Program-made: the position numbers and the translations under genes | NCBI GenBank assembly: GCA_021464245.1 | Contig: JADCRB010000025.1 | Span: forward strand, 1,770,193 to 1,834,192 | Source: Carallia brachiata | Taxonomy: Eukaryota > Streptophyta > Magnoliopsida > Malpighiales > Rhizophoraceae | DNA length: 64,000 nucleotides | Direction of reading: 5' to 3' | The notes under the pieces: generated by a model | Told to the model about the DNA's origin: nothing | The model's database searches: none | What the model saw: only the letters and a program-made list of their open reading frames with translations | Shown: in pieces, positions 11,518 through 24,500 of the stretch | Position numbering within the stretch: position 1 is the stretch's first letter | Layout: every line of letters starts with the position of its first letter

Positions 11518-12450
11518 GACAAGAAAGAAAATATTAAGATTATAACTGGGGCCAGACTCTGAACTTTCGTATGCTAATGACAATTTGTCCGTCAAACATA
11601 AATATACTAACAAAGAGCTTTTTGGACACGTAATTATAAGAATGTAAGTGACATACAATAAATTAAATAGTATGATTGTAAAAAATATATTAAATTTAAA
11701 AATAAAAAATAAATAAATTATTAAATATAATTAAATTAATTATATGTCTGGTTAAGTATATTTGTTTAATCTTACCCTAATACCCTTTCATATACTAATG
11801 ACAAGAAAGAAAATATTAAAGATCATTCATAACTGGGGCCAGACTGTGAACTTTCATATGCGAATGACAATTTGTCCGTCAAACATAAATATACTAACAA
11901 AATAGCTTTTTTGGATACGTTACTGTAAGAGTGTATGCGATATACAGTAATCTAAATAGTAAGATTATAAAAAATATATTAAATTTAAAAAATAATAAAA
12001 TAAATAAATTATTAAATGTAATTAAATTAACTATATGTTTTGTTAAGTATGGTCATATAATATTACCCTGATACCCTTTCATATACTAATGACAAGACAG
12101 AAAATGTTAAGATCATAACTGGGGCCAGACTGTGAACTTTCATATGCTAATGACAATTTGTCCGTCAAACATAAATATACTAACAAAAGAGCTTTTTGGA
12201 CACGTAATTATAAAAGTATAATTAGTATATAGTAATTGAACAGTAAAATTATAAAAAATATATTAAATTTAAAAATATAAAAATAAATAAATTATTAAAT
12301 ATAATTAAATTAATCATATATTTTATTAAATATTTCATATAATTTTACCCTAATTTATTCATACACTAGTGACAAGAAAAAAAATATTAAGATCATAAAT
12401 GGGGCCAGACTGTGCCCTTTCATTACTAATGACAATTTGTGGGTCAAACA
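11518..12450. repeat. Tandem array, four copies of a ~285-bp unit
   Basis: Units start with GACAAGAAAGAAAATATTAA or a close variant at 11518, 11800, 12091 and 12371 (spacings 282, 291 and 280). Each continues with AACTGGGGCCAGACTGTGAA, then ATGACAATTTGTCCGTCAAA, an AT-rich stretch, and CCCTAATACCCTTTCATA. The fourth copy is cut after about 80 bp. Copies differ by small indels. No gene inside. Confidence 0.9.
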
Positions 12451-15416
12451 GATTTGTATTGTCCAAAAAAAAAAGTGATATTATTCGTAAGGAAAAAGGT
12501 TGGTAGGCTATGGACTAGTATTTAGAAGTATTTTTAATTATAATTTATTAAATTTATTATGCAATCATTTAAATCATACATATAATAAAGAAATATAATT
12601 TTTTCTCCTTTCGTTATACTTATAATATACAATTGTATAATAAATCTAATAAATTATAATTTAAAAATTTTTTCGAACACTAACCTCGGATACTAAACAG
12701 TGCTCTATTTGTAATTGATACTGTGTTTAAGTGGCAGCTGTATAGCTGTCCTCGTTAATTGTCCGGTTAAATCACATATAATGAAATAAATAACTAATTA
12801 CGTAAATATGTGCTTACGCATGTACCTAAAATAAATTAGCTTTTTTGTGTAATCTGGTTCCTTACATAGTTCTTTTTTCTCTTGGGTTTATCCCTCCTTT
12901 GCAACCAAAATAATAATAATAATAATATAAATTAATTTTATATTTTATAGTAAGTTTACATTTTAGAAGACACTCTAATATTTTAATTTTTTTCTTATTT
13001 TAAAGATATTACATTCAAATCTTAAGAAATAAGTGTGTGATTTATAAGAATGAATAAATTATACTTATTATATAATTCATGATTTTTTTAGAGTTCTTAA
13101 AAATTAAAGGTACGATTTATTATGTATATGATATATGTTTTTATCTACAACTTACAACATGGAAATGGTAGATATATTAACCTAATCATTCGTTTCATGT
13201 AAAACACACACATACACACACACAGCTTGCTCACTCTTGGTTAAACTCGCATTATGTCCATCTTATCTTGGACCAAAATAATATTTACATTTGCTTCTTT
13301 ATTTTCTTTGCATAAAGGTAAAATTGTCTTTGACATATTATTATTACCCATTAACTTAGACCCCACCCTCAATGACTGTTGCCTTCCCTGTGGGCAACAA
13401 CCCAGTGTTTGGCATATTAAAGCTACAGGTAGCCTAACGGTACATACATAGAGACAATTTCGAAGGAGCTTTTGGGGTTCTAAGTTAGAGTCTGAGTAAT
13501 AATCTTTGACTTCTATTAGAGAAAGAAAATAAATAAAAGAACACAAAACAACATTCTGGCAATTTGACATGTATTACGTCTTAATTAAGATGTCCTCGTT
13601 TTGAAGTCTTTGCAATCTTCTAATGCTTTATACTTATATGTCATCGTTTAGGGAAACAATAGGGACACATTATTCGCCGAAACAATGACATGCACATTAG
13701 CCAAATACTGACAAAAAAAAATTAATAATATAATAATACCAATTGTTCGGTTGTTTTGTTTTCTTTGAGGAAAGGGAAAGGAAGCGTAGGTGTTCCGAAA
13801 ATTCGAGTCTTGTCGAACAGGACAGCTTTCATAACTAAGCTTATGGAAGGTGATGGCAGCGTAGAAAACAATGACCAACTGTCGCATTTGCTGCCGCCCA
13901 TGTTGTAATTAGCTACCAGTTAATTAGTTTTAATTAAACAAATTGCAAACCCATTGGCCTGTATTGAGGGGAAAAATATAATCATAGAAAAATAAAGGGG
14001 GCCAGAATGGCTTAGTACACACTCGGGGTCCTTCCAAAGGACTGGTCGTCTTCTTTGGCAATTCACAAGATAATAATATTTATATCTACTTTTTTAAGTT
14101 TATTTATTTATTTATTAACATAAAAAAAATACATCGTGGGTATATCGCTCGTCATTTGTTAATCAAAATCAAAATAACTTCTGTTTGAATATTTGCTCAA
14201 CTACCCCATAGAGTTAAACCTACAACTGAAATACTGATGAGTCTGAAAGAATCTCTTTCGCAACCGACCGCAATATTAATGAATTTTGAACCCAAATCAT
14301 GAAGGGAGGAAAGTTTTTAGATTACCACCAAACCATCAACTTGTATTTCTTTATTATTATTATTATTATTTGCATCTAGTTTCTTTGAAGTTTTTATTGA
14401 AATTGTGAACTCTTTTTATTTTTTCAATTTTGACAATTGAGATTTTTTTTCCAACATTTTTGTTTATTTCACTTCATCGGAGTTCTACTGATTTATTGGA
14501 AGTATAGAAAGAGATGATCGTATAAAATTCTCAATATGGAATTAAGAAAATTGCTAGCAATATCATGTTTGGTCAGGCAGGTGAACACTATTGACACTTA
14601 GAAGTTACTGTTTTAGTATAAAGAATAGTTACTTGACATTTCCTAGTCTTTTCCTCTGAAAAATATTCAGTATGTAGATTTGGATACTTTGTATCTAGGG
14701 TGCAATACACCTTTTTTTTTTTTTTTTTTTAATAACTAATGGACTAATTATTAATTATTTTTAATATCACAAAACACATTCTTTAGTCTTTTTCTGTTTT
14801 GCTAGTCTCCGACTCATTCGTTCGTTGACTCTTCACTCCCTAAACTCTTGAGAGCAAAATTTGGACGTTTGCACTTTTAAGTTACCTCAACGACAAGGTT
14901 GATTTCAGTATATTGCTCACGGATTTAACCTCGAAACAACATTCACTCATCGACTCATCTCTCATGGTCATTTCAAACATTGTTAATTATTTTATTCTAA
15001 AAATATATATACAGTTCCTGCTGCGAACCAAAAATGCCTAATTCAGAGCTCTATATTTTAAAGCAAAAATGTTGAAACAGACAAAATATATAGTTACATG
15101 TTCTATGAATCTTATCATAGCGCCGCCACTTAATTCAGTTTTAAGTGACATAAGTAAATATATAATTTATCTAATAATATTTATTAATTAATTAATTTTT
15201 TTAAATTTAATAATTTAATAACTCGTATTACTGTATGTGTACATGTGTCCTAATAAATATAAGTCACTTAATTTTTCTTCTTCGATTATCTTCGTCGTGT
15301 TTGGGTGAGAGACGCATGTGAGCTCAAAAATGATAAGCACGAGTCCGTGCATAACTTCAACGTTTCCAACCCAACAAAAGATGGAGAAATTTAGATTGAC
15401 GCCAAAAGATACATAT
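12451..15416. other. AT-rich intergenic DNA, no gene recognised
   Basis: Contains short AAT/ATT tracts (12907-12930, 14350-14370), a (CA)n-rich stretch at 13206-13225 and a T run at 14712-14731. Open frames of 60-110 codons on both strands at 13241-13890 look like chance frames: no motif, no splice-consistent neighbours. Confidence 0.5.
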
Positions 15417-15547
15417 GCAGATGATTATTTTGTACAATCAATTAATTAATATTTGTAATAAGAATAAATATTTTTTTATTAATTTTTTATTACAAATATT
15501 AATTAATTAATTATATAAAATTAATTAATCGATTATTATACGTCTGC
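15417..15547. mobile_element. Small AT-rich MITE-like inverted repeat
   Basis: Ends GCAGATGATTATT... and ...AATAATCGT-type (right end ATTATACGTCTGC) are inverted copies. The inner arms ATTAATTAATATTTGTAATAA and its complement (about 15437-15465 and 15487-15512) extend the foldback to nearly the whole 131 bp. No clear target duplication. Confidence 0.55.
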
Positions 15548-15990
15548 TTTACGTTTAATTTTCTCATGTCTACCCAAGGCCAATGGGAGGTCTTAGCGTT
15601 GACACGCCATGTGCTGGATAATTAGACAAGTCCATCACAGTTTTAATCGTCCAATTTACAGTATCTTAGTATTCGTCGCTGTCAACATTAAAAATGCAAA
15701 ATTAATCTTTGGTTTTGAAGCAAGCTTTCGGCTTATTGTTTATTAATTTATTTATTTATTTGATAAGAAACGAACAAGTAGACATTGTTAATAAGCTCAA
15801 TAGTAATACGTAGAGTATTAACTTGTAATCAGACAGTCCGACAATCTGTATTAGTTAATCAAATAATTATTAAAAATTAATAGTAGAGTACCAATTGTTG
15901 TAATCTAATACTTAGATGTTTAGTTTGTAGCATATATAATTTATATTTTCAAATTTTGGTTAATGTATTCATTCAAATTATTTATAATTT

Positions 15991-16042
15991 GGGGGTACGC
16001 GCATTGGAGGTGCACATGTGTACCTCCAATGTGCATACCCCC
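15991..16042. repeat. Near-perfect 21-bp-arm hairpin
   Basis: The arms GGGGGTACGCGCATTGGAGGT (15991-16011) and ACCTCCAATGTGCATACCCCC (16022-16042) pair with two mismatches around a short loop that is itself partly palindromic (GCACATGTGT). GC-rich against an AT-rich background. Nothing codes here. Confidence 0.85.
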
Positions 16043-16418
16043 AACGAAGCCATAACATTGGCACCTAGAGCACCTATTTAAATAACATAATAATGTCTTA
16101 TTTCTCAACAAAAACATCAGGGAAGAGAGTTAAACTCTAATAAAAGGCAATATTCTGCCGCTTCCAAAGGAATATTTCATGCTTGACTCTTAACATATTC
16201 AAAATGTTGCATTGGACTTGGAGACTCAGTTTACTGAGTAAGACTGCGCAAACATATTTAATGAAACATATAATAGGTATGTAATTAGTCTAATACATAT
16301 TTAATGATTTAATGACTCAAATTATTATATATCTATCACACTACACTCTGATAATTGTGTGCTCAAGAAATTTTTTTTTGACTCTTCCTCTATATAATAA
16401 GGATTTTCTTTTTCCTTT

Positions 16419-16437
16419 ATATATATATATATATATA

Positions 16438-16475
<38 letters not shown>
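16419..16475. repeat. Compound microsatellite (TA)n(GA)n
   Basis: A TA tract of about 20 bp runs into a GA tract of about 36 bp. Confidence 0.9.
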
Positions 16476-16478
<3 letters not shown>

Positions 16479-16970
16479 TGGTTTTCTATTTCAGTTTAAC
16501 AGAAAACTCCATTGCTTGGATAAAACAGATATCATCCTAAGGTTTGTTAAAGAAAATTAAGTTGAGAAAATGAAATGCAATCAAAATTTACCTAAAAAGG
16601 AATAACAATCCTGTTCAATAATAGTCTCTTATTTTGTATTTATGACCATGTCAATTCTTTTTGTTTGAAAGTTTTAAGTATCATTTTCCACTATTATTAT
16701 GCGTAAGAAATACAAAAAAACAACCATAAAATGATAAATATGTTTCCTTTTTGTCAACGAAAACATTGTCTATGTCTAGCTACTGGCTATGGTACACAAT
16801 TGTCATTATTCACATAGTTAGCACACCAATATCATGTAAGAGATACTTAAATGAAATAGTGTACTATTTTCTTTTTTCTTTTTCCGAACTAAAAAGAACT
16901 ATAAAAATGAAAGATATTACTTTAAGTGCAGTTTAAATTATTTATTTACTAAGCGGAATAACCCATTCTT

Positions 16971-16991
16971 TTTTTTTTTTTTTTAATATGA
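16971..16991 (-). repeat. Micro-insertion: poly(T) plus AATATGA between direct repeats
   Basis: The 21-bp insert is flanked by GGAATAACCCATTCTT (16955-16970) and GGAATAAGCAATTCTT (16992-17007), matching at 14 of 16 positions. On the minus strand it reads TCATATT followed by an A tail, as expected of an extremely 5'-truncated retroposed insert. Confidence 0.5.
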
Positions 16992-17040
16992 GGAATAAGC
17001 AATTCTTGTTGCACCAAAGATCTTACCATTTCCAAAACCT

Positions 17041-17068
17041 TTTTTTTTTTCTTTTTATTTTTTTTTAT
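17041..17068 (-). repeat. Micro-insertion: pure T-rich 28 bp between direct repeats
   Basis: Flanks AGATCTTACCATTTCC... (17018-17040) and AGATCATACCATTTGC... (17069-17091) match at 20 of 23 positions; the insert is T-rich with single C and A interruptions. It fits a tail-only retroposition with an older target duplication. Confidence 0.5.
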
Positions 17069-17515
17069 AGATCATACCATTTGCGAAACCTTACTAATTA
17101 CGTGGAGTGAGACAAGGCAAAGTGGGGAGCAATTGAGCCCGTAGGCCCTTAAAAGGCTGGGAAATGCCGGTTATTCCTAGCTCTTTCCGCAAGTTAATTT
17201 GCGGCCCAATAATGCCTCTTAAACGTTCCATATTCTTAAATGCAGGCAATAACATCCATAAACCCCTCCCTCTTTTCTGATTCCCTTACACTGCCTTTCT
17301 AGATATTCCTCAATGTTCGGCCATTCACGGAGGTCGCAGATTTACTTTGTATTAGGAGTTTGCTTCCGAGTGCTCAAGATTGATAGCACCATGCCACTAG
17401 GGATGCCTCATAATGGGACAGAGGGGCTCGTGATGTAGATACCATCATTCCACTTAATCAGTAATGCCTAACAGTAATTCTTAGGATAAGAGGGGTAACT
17501 GTGAGTCAATGTCAT

Positions 17516-17651
17516 TTTTTTTTTTTTTTTGGTTTGTAGAAGAAATGGTAACCCATGAGAAGGGCAAGTGAAGGAAAGGTTATAGTTCGAACCCTAAATC
17601 TTCTAGTTGGAGACACACACTTTCAACTACTATAACTAAAGTGGATCTTCT
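17516..17651 (-). mobile_element. tRNA-type SINE with target duplication
   Basis: The minus-strand copy is about 136 bp. It carries a pol III B-box-like GGTTCGAACTA near 17583-17595, a plausible A-box region about 30 bp before it, and ends in a poly(A) tail (T run at 17516-17531). The flanks GAGTCAATGTCAT (17503-17515) and GAATCAATGTCAT (17652-17664) are a 13-bp target duplication with one mismatch. Confidence 0.75.
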
Positions 17652-17664
17652 GAATCAATGTCAT

Positions 17665-18284
17665 GTTGAATGGTAGAATATAAGGACGTAACTATTTCTA
17701 CTCTTCACAGGACACCCAACAAGCCAACAATCAAAATAAACAGATATACTGATTGGCGTTTTAGAAAGCATCGTGCCTCTCAACAGCAATGATTCAGTCG
17801 ATCAAGAAGTCCAAACAAGCAATTCCAGCCATGTTCTTAAGCGCATGACAGAAAACTATGTTGCTAATAAAGTAGGCTACTTTTTGTAGAACATTTCAGA
17901 GGGGTGGCCCTTTTTAGCTACAACAAGCAAGAATCAGTAGCACCTGAGGATACCTACCTACTACTTAGTCTCTTTGGTTGTTGAGGCCGTCGTTGAAACA
18001 TGCTTAACAAGTCCCAATCGACAGTTAAAGGGTTGAAGAGGTGACTTTAGTGTCTGCGTCCAACTGGCCAAAATTACAAACATGACGTGTAAACTTTTTC
18101 TATTTTCTTTTCTTCTGGCAATGATAAATGAAAAAATAGATTTTCGATATAAAATCTTCAATCAAATGTTATTGATGAACTGACCAGATTAACCAACCAA
18201 AGTTAAATCGCAGTCATTATGTTTTAAACAGAAGCAAAAGCCTCAGTAAATGTTGAACGATAGTAAAAAGTCATATTAAACCCT
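17665..18284. other. Intergenic, downstream of TOP3A
   Basis: No gene seen. A 66-codon open frame at 17961-18161 (-) shows no recognisable feature. Confidence 0.5.
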
Positions 18285-18296
18285 TGTAGCTACTTG

Positions 18297-18323
18297 TTTC
18301 TTTTTTTTTTTTGGTGAGAATCC
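18297..18323 (-). repeat. Micro-insertion: T run plus 13 bp between perfect 12-bp repeats
   Basis: TGTAGCTACTTG occurs at 18285-18296 and again at 18324-18335. Between them are 27 bp: TTTC, a T run and GGTGAGAATCC. The minus strand reads GGATTCTCACC followed by poly(A). Confidence 0.65.
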
Positions 18324-18514
18324 TGTAGCTACTTGCAATAGAAATCAAGTAAGCTAATTACTCCTAAATAATAAAATATGTTAGGAAAGTATTGACCAGT
18401 CAAACCATCTGCAATCGCCTAAATCTCAAGGCGCTCTTCAAGCTGCACAGTGAGAGGCTGCGTGACGTGTTTTCAATGTGATATAGCATTTCATCAATCT
18501 ACTTCCTTTGACAA

Positions 18515-21500
18515 TCAGGGACCACGTACTGGGCAGGCATTTGCAAAATGTGATGGATCACCACAGACATAACATCGTCTGTCAGCTATAGGATCACCTG
18601 TGGCTGATCTAAAAGTTACATGAGCAGCACCTCTTCCATTCTGCATAGCTCTGCCATGGCTACCTCTCCTGCTGTTAGGTGCTGAGTTATGATGAAAATC
18701 TCTTGCAGCAGTGCCATTATTTAGGTTCTCCTGCCATCTGCATTTCAGGCAACAGAGTAAATATAACGGGTTTTCAAATGAAGCTTTCAATGAGGCAAGT
18801 TTCTTTTCAATCATAACTACCCCAACAATCTTTATCTCAGACCTGCATGACCCATTAAAGTTGGGTTCTAATCCAACAATTACAGTTGGATCCATAAACA
18901 ACCAAATTTCTTATGATGTGTATGAAACATTTAATAAAGTCAGGGAGCAATTCCCAAAATTTTCAATTGGTTTTTGCTTTGACAGCTTTGCAGAAATGGC
19001 AAATTTTGTGGTCACTGATCTAGATATAGTTTTACATACACAAAGAAGTTGCACGCTTGTGATGGACATGAGAAAAACTTTCTGCCCCTGTTATTTGCCG
19101 TATTAGCAGTTCGCAAGACACAAGGTGTTCCACACATGCTACATGAAATCGATGTTTCTCCTGCAAAACAGCATTTCACAGAACAGCTCCAAATAATGAT
19201 GGAATTGCAAATTAACTACTACAAGAATTCTTGCATGGCGCATCAAACTTCAAGATCATTATCAATTGGCAAGTTTTGCACAAATTAGAAAGCGGCCAAT
19301 TCAACTAAGGTAAGCAAGAAACACACCTCACCAAAGATAAGTGATTAGAAATCAAAGGATGATGCTTAATGTTTTTATTTGCCTAATTAAGGCTGAGCAT
19401 TTTACCAAGTTACAGTTTTGAAACTAGATTGAACTTTTGGCCAATGGAATTTTAGGTATGCTTTTCAAGAATAATGGGCTTTGGGGAGAAAGAGAGAGGG
19501 AGAGAGAGAAAGATAGAGGGAGCCAAGGGGAATGTGAGGAGAAAAACTCAATTGACAGCCATTAACCTTCAGTCCAGCATTTAACAATTACTGATTAAAA
19601 CCTAACCATAGTCAAGGCAAGAAACATCATGCATGTGAAGAGAATTTCTAGGAATCATATCAATTATGAATCTCCATTAAAACCTAAATTGGATTCATTA
19701 GAAAACCTTCAAAGAGAAAAAAAAAAAAACGCTGAATATTTGGATGTGTCAAACTGAATCTGAACTGTAAGTGCTTCCTGACAGGGGACAAACTTCCCGA
19801 CCAGGGACAACTATAATATTGTTTCTGGGAAAAGGTAATGGGAGAGAAGAAAACCAAAAAAGTCTCATTTGCAAAAGGGTGGAAAGTGAGGGGAATAAAA
19901 ATAATATGTATCAGAATGTCAAATTTTACCTTTACAATAAAGTACTACATATGTACAAAAGGGACAATAAAGCCATTTAATAAAAGTGGTAGGAGAATCA
20001 ACAATTTTCCTTCCAATTTTGGGAAGAAAGGATTTGGTGGGCCAAGGAGGAAAAGGAAAATCAAATATTTTTCTCTCCATTTTTAAGACATCTTCCAACA
20101 AAATAATCCTTCCTTTTCCTCTCACTTTCATCTCCCTCTTGCCGTTTTCCCCTCTTCCAAACACTGTAGGATGAAAACTTTTCCTCTCCTCTAATCTTCC
20201 TCTCCCTCATTGTCCTCTTTTTCACTTTCCTCTCTCCCAACTTTCTTACCCAAACACAGCGTTAGGGTCTAGGAAAATGTCAAATGTATGCAACCTTACT
20301 CTTGTTTTCACAAGGAGGTCCAGATGCTTCCATGACTTAGAATTCATTTTAGTTGCTGTTGAATTCGACGTAAAATAAAGGTTTCCAACGGTATGTAATA
20401 TCAAGACAGAAGTGGGAGAGCAGCAGTAATACCACTGTGTTGATACATTGCATCAGACTGCACAGGTCTAGAAGCTGAATGCTGTGAAGGACAATTATTT
20501 GAAGAATGCCCTGTGAGATGACAGTACACACAAGCACCCTGCCTTGAGTTACTTCGTTGGAGGTTGCTTGGGGTTGTAGCCTGTAATCGACCTCTTCCTG
20601 CAGAAAATGTAAATTATGTGACTAGACATTTTTTAGTGGCAACAAGAAAAAACAGGCGCTTGCGCAATTCAAATTCTGATCCTTTCTCCCTCTGTCTCTT
20701 TTTCAGTCCAGACATAATTTCCTTAGGGTTCCTAGAATGAGAAGTCTTCATTCTCCAGCATTTTACAAAGATAGAAATTTCAAGAAAAAAAAGGAAGCAG
20801 AACTTTTTCAGAACAAGTTATTTCTCATTCTTGTCTCAAATTTGCTCCCATGCTGAGGTTACTCCATCTAAATAGATAACTAATGTATTGTTTGCAAGGT
20901 TTGTAACACCGGAAAAGCTACTAGGAAGAGTGGGAAAGGACTACTGTTAATCTAATTCATTTTGATGCACTGCTATGCCCAGAATGCCAACAACACAGGT
21001 TATCGCATCAAAATAAATGTCCAATCAATGTACTGTTATTACCTTATTTACCACCAGCTTTCAAGGGGCCAAGAAAGAATTACCAGAAAAAGTATGACTC
21101 AATTTGTGATGTGCCTCTACTCAGGAATTCCTCACATAACATGAAAAGGGCAGATGGTGTAAATAATAATTAAATAGTTTATGGCGCTAACTATTTAGTA
21201 TATTGGTCAGCCAAGGAAGAACTAGTTAATGCTTTGGTAATACAAAGCGTTCATCCCATACAAACCAGAATGGAGCTGATTAAAATCCTCTTGAGTAGTT
21301 TTCTCAAGGGAACCAGTTCCAAAAATAATTTTAATAAACTCACTAATAGGCTGTAGTTCATGGTTCAACTTTAGGGCATCATCCTAATTCTAACTTAAAA
21401 GGGCCAGTGAAATGAAATAATACAAGAATTTGTATAAGAAGACATGTGCTGTTGATCAATTTGAAAGTGAAAACATCCCAGCCCTGGAAGCCAACTTTTT

Positions 21501-24500
21501 GAGAGTTCACATGCATGCAAATATGTGCTATCACCTCTCTGATGGGTCAAAACTTAAACCATAAATTATGCTTCTACAATTCTGTTTTAACAATTTGGAA
21601 TCAACCTTTTATAAGATTGAACGTGTGAACTACATAATATGAAAATAAAAGTTACAATAATGGGGATCAATGTTATATGGCATCTTCATTTTGACAACAG
21701 TGAGTAAAAGAGCAAAAAGGAAAAATCCCTTCTGTAGTTTGGCTGGTGTTGAAGATAAAAGAGCTTGTGCCACAAAAAGAGAACATAAATCTCAACATTA
21801 AATTTCACTTTAGATGTCCCAATTCCTAAAATGGATAATCCTGCAACAAAATTTCTAATTTCCTCCCCATCTGTGGAGCCAGACGTGGAGATGATTTAAG
21901 TGTTCTGAATAGGCTAGAATCGTTTCAGGGCAAGTAGAACTCCATCATCATGGGAAATTATACCTTGAACAGTTTACCTCACTAATCAAAATTGATGATG
22001 TCACACACCATTAATAACTCGGAAACAAAAGGATGGAATACTATGTTAGTCTTTTTTAGAATAATTTGGTAGAACCAGAAACTATAAAAGACAATAATTC
22101 TTATCAAGAAAAAAGGACTATAAAGGAGAACAATGATTTTTTTATATTAGTTATTATAATAATCTAATCAAGCATAATCTAGAAATAGATATTTATAAAG
22201 ACCTTGTGTCCGTGAACCAGTTCCACATATTTCTGTCAATTGTCTTAGAATCTCATCGCAGCCACCAATGCAACCTGAAAAAAAATGAGAAGAAACTCAT
22301 CATAGGTGGATAATGGAAGCAGTAACCAATAACAACAGGTGTGGCTGACAGCATAAGCTATGTGTCCACGTACACACACATGAGCCTGCACAAAAAGTAC
22401 CACAAACTGGAAGTTGATGTGCAAGAATATAATGAACAATAAAATGAATGGATAAAACAAATCCATATTCAGAGGTTTGGAATGTCAATAGGAGCAATAT
22501 GAGAGGATATTTTCTAGAACACTGAAAAGTTAGTCATTGGCAACAAAGACAAATGAATGCAGCTCTAGAGATCTTATACAAAATAAATGTGCTCCAAGAC
22601 CAGAATGAACAATATTCAAGGCATTCATAAAATATATGACTGCATCTTTGCAGATAATTATGCCCTGGGAAAACCGAATGAATAAATACCTCTATACATA
22701 TTCAAATATATGTGAACTATGCAATTTTCCTTTATTCTCTATTCTCAGAAGGAAAACTGCCATTTACTAATATCTAAGGTTTCTTTAAGTTGGTAGGGGT
22801 GAGATGAAATGCATGCATGCATAGACAAAAATACCAATAGGTACAGGTTTAATGTACCAGAAATATTTTCTAGCAATTCCCCTCCAACAGAAGAACAGAT
22901 TATCAAGTCCATCTTCCAAGTAATGGGAACAATAATATCCGAGAAAAAAAAAATTGAGAGAGAAGTTGGCATTCCTCCCATATCAAGATTTTCATGCAAC
23001 AATATGGTTGGAAAAAAATAGTACTTATAGCCAAAAACTGCCAACGGCAGTCAAAATCCTTGTTGGTATGGCCCATACAAAGGTTGTCATAGATGGTTAG
23101 TTGACTTTTGCTTATATTGGTTACAGTAACAACTCGATCGCAGTCCTAATTACTATTAAAAAATCAGAACAGGCAACTTTGATGAGAATAATTGTAAGTA
23201 ACCTCAGCTATAGTCTAATATCATACAGACTTTACTAACCAGAATCAAAAATTAGGTAGGCTAACTAAGCTATCTATTTTCTTCATTTCACTGCATTTCG
23301 AAACATTTCTAATGACCACAATTTTTTCAAATCTCAACATGTTAAAACTTCCCCTTTCCTTCCTTGCCCCAAGGAATGAATGCATTTTAAATTTCATTAA
23401 ACTATAAAACTTGAGGTCAAATTGAATGTGCTCTAGCCACCCCACCAAATTTGAATAATTACAAACTTTAAAAACAACATAGAATCTTCGATTTACACAA
23501 AATCCTCTACATATGCCAAAGGATTCTGAAACACAATGTGAAGACAATCTTAAAATACCATGCAGTTGATCTTACCCAGATGGTTGACACTGAAGCCTGG
23601 TGGAATTTCAATCTGGCGGAATTTAAATTGAATCAAGTATACAGGACCTAAAGGGAAAAAATGAAAAAAAAAAAAAAGGGTTACTTGGCAGCTAATTGAC
23701 TGTGGAGAACCCCAGACCAAATGCACAACAGATAATAAGCAGACTGGATATTGTCAACACTTAAGGAACTGCACTAATGAATATGGGTCTCTGTACCACA
23801 TGTAGGACTATCAAGAGCAGCTAAACGAAATGATCCTCAGAAATACTTTAGTTTTGTTTCCATACTGGTAAAAATGACCTTGGTTGAAACTCTGTGAAAA
23901 AGAGGCCTATATAGGATGAAGTTCTGGCAAAAAGGAGCCATCATGATATAGACCTCTTTCAGTATAACGTCTAAATTAAAAGTTCAACCTTATGGGCATT
24001 TGCAACCATTTAGCTGGACAACTTCATAAAGATAAGAATAGCTGAATTCGCTCTCTAGCCACAAAAAACCCAAGTGAACGCACAGAATTAGTGCTGCTGG
24101 CCACCTATATCACAATGAAGTAATGTAAGTAAGAACCTGGAGTGCAAGAGTTGCAAACATTGTTGGTTACAGCAGCTTCTAATACGGGTCCAGGGAGCCA
24201 CACAACATTCCTACACTGGAAAGTTGAAACAAATAGACGTTTAAGATAGCTGTGACCAAAGTTGCCATTGGCAATACCTGTTTAAGCTGTAAGCAGGTGC
24301 CTAATAAAATTTTCAAGATCTACCCTATTCAAAAGAAGCATGCAAAAAGTTTCCATTTGAGTCAACAAGTGATCTTGCTAGCACGGAGCCAAAAAAAAAA
24401 AAAAGAAACAAAAGAAAAAAACTGAATAAAGGCAAAAAAATTGTCAAGAAAAACCTAGAAGCTATATTAGGAAGTGAGACTTTGAAGATATTTATCTGCC

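Noticed and set aside
13241..13890. Opposed open frames of 65-109 codons
   Set aside because: No motif and no partner exons; treated as chance.
14701..14760. T20 run as a retroposon tail
   Set aside because: Flanks do not match each other, so no insertion can be supported.
18711..19288. Plus-strand open frames of 131 and 79 codons within the TOP3A 3' end
   Set aside because: They are antisense to TOP3A exons 23 and 24. The minus strand here reads the GRF zinc finger ([18 protein letters not shown]), which explains the open frames.
20349..20537. 62-codon minus-strand frame
   Set aside because: Wrong frame over TOP3A exon 22; the real frame shows the CCHC knuckle.
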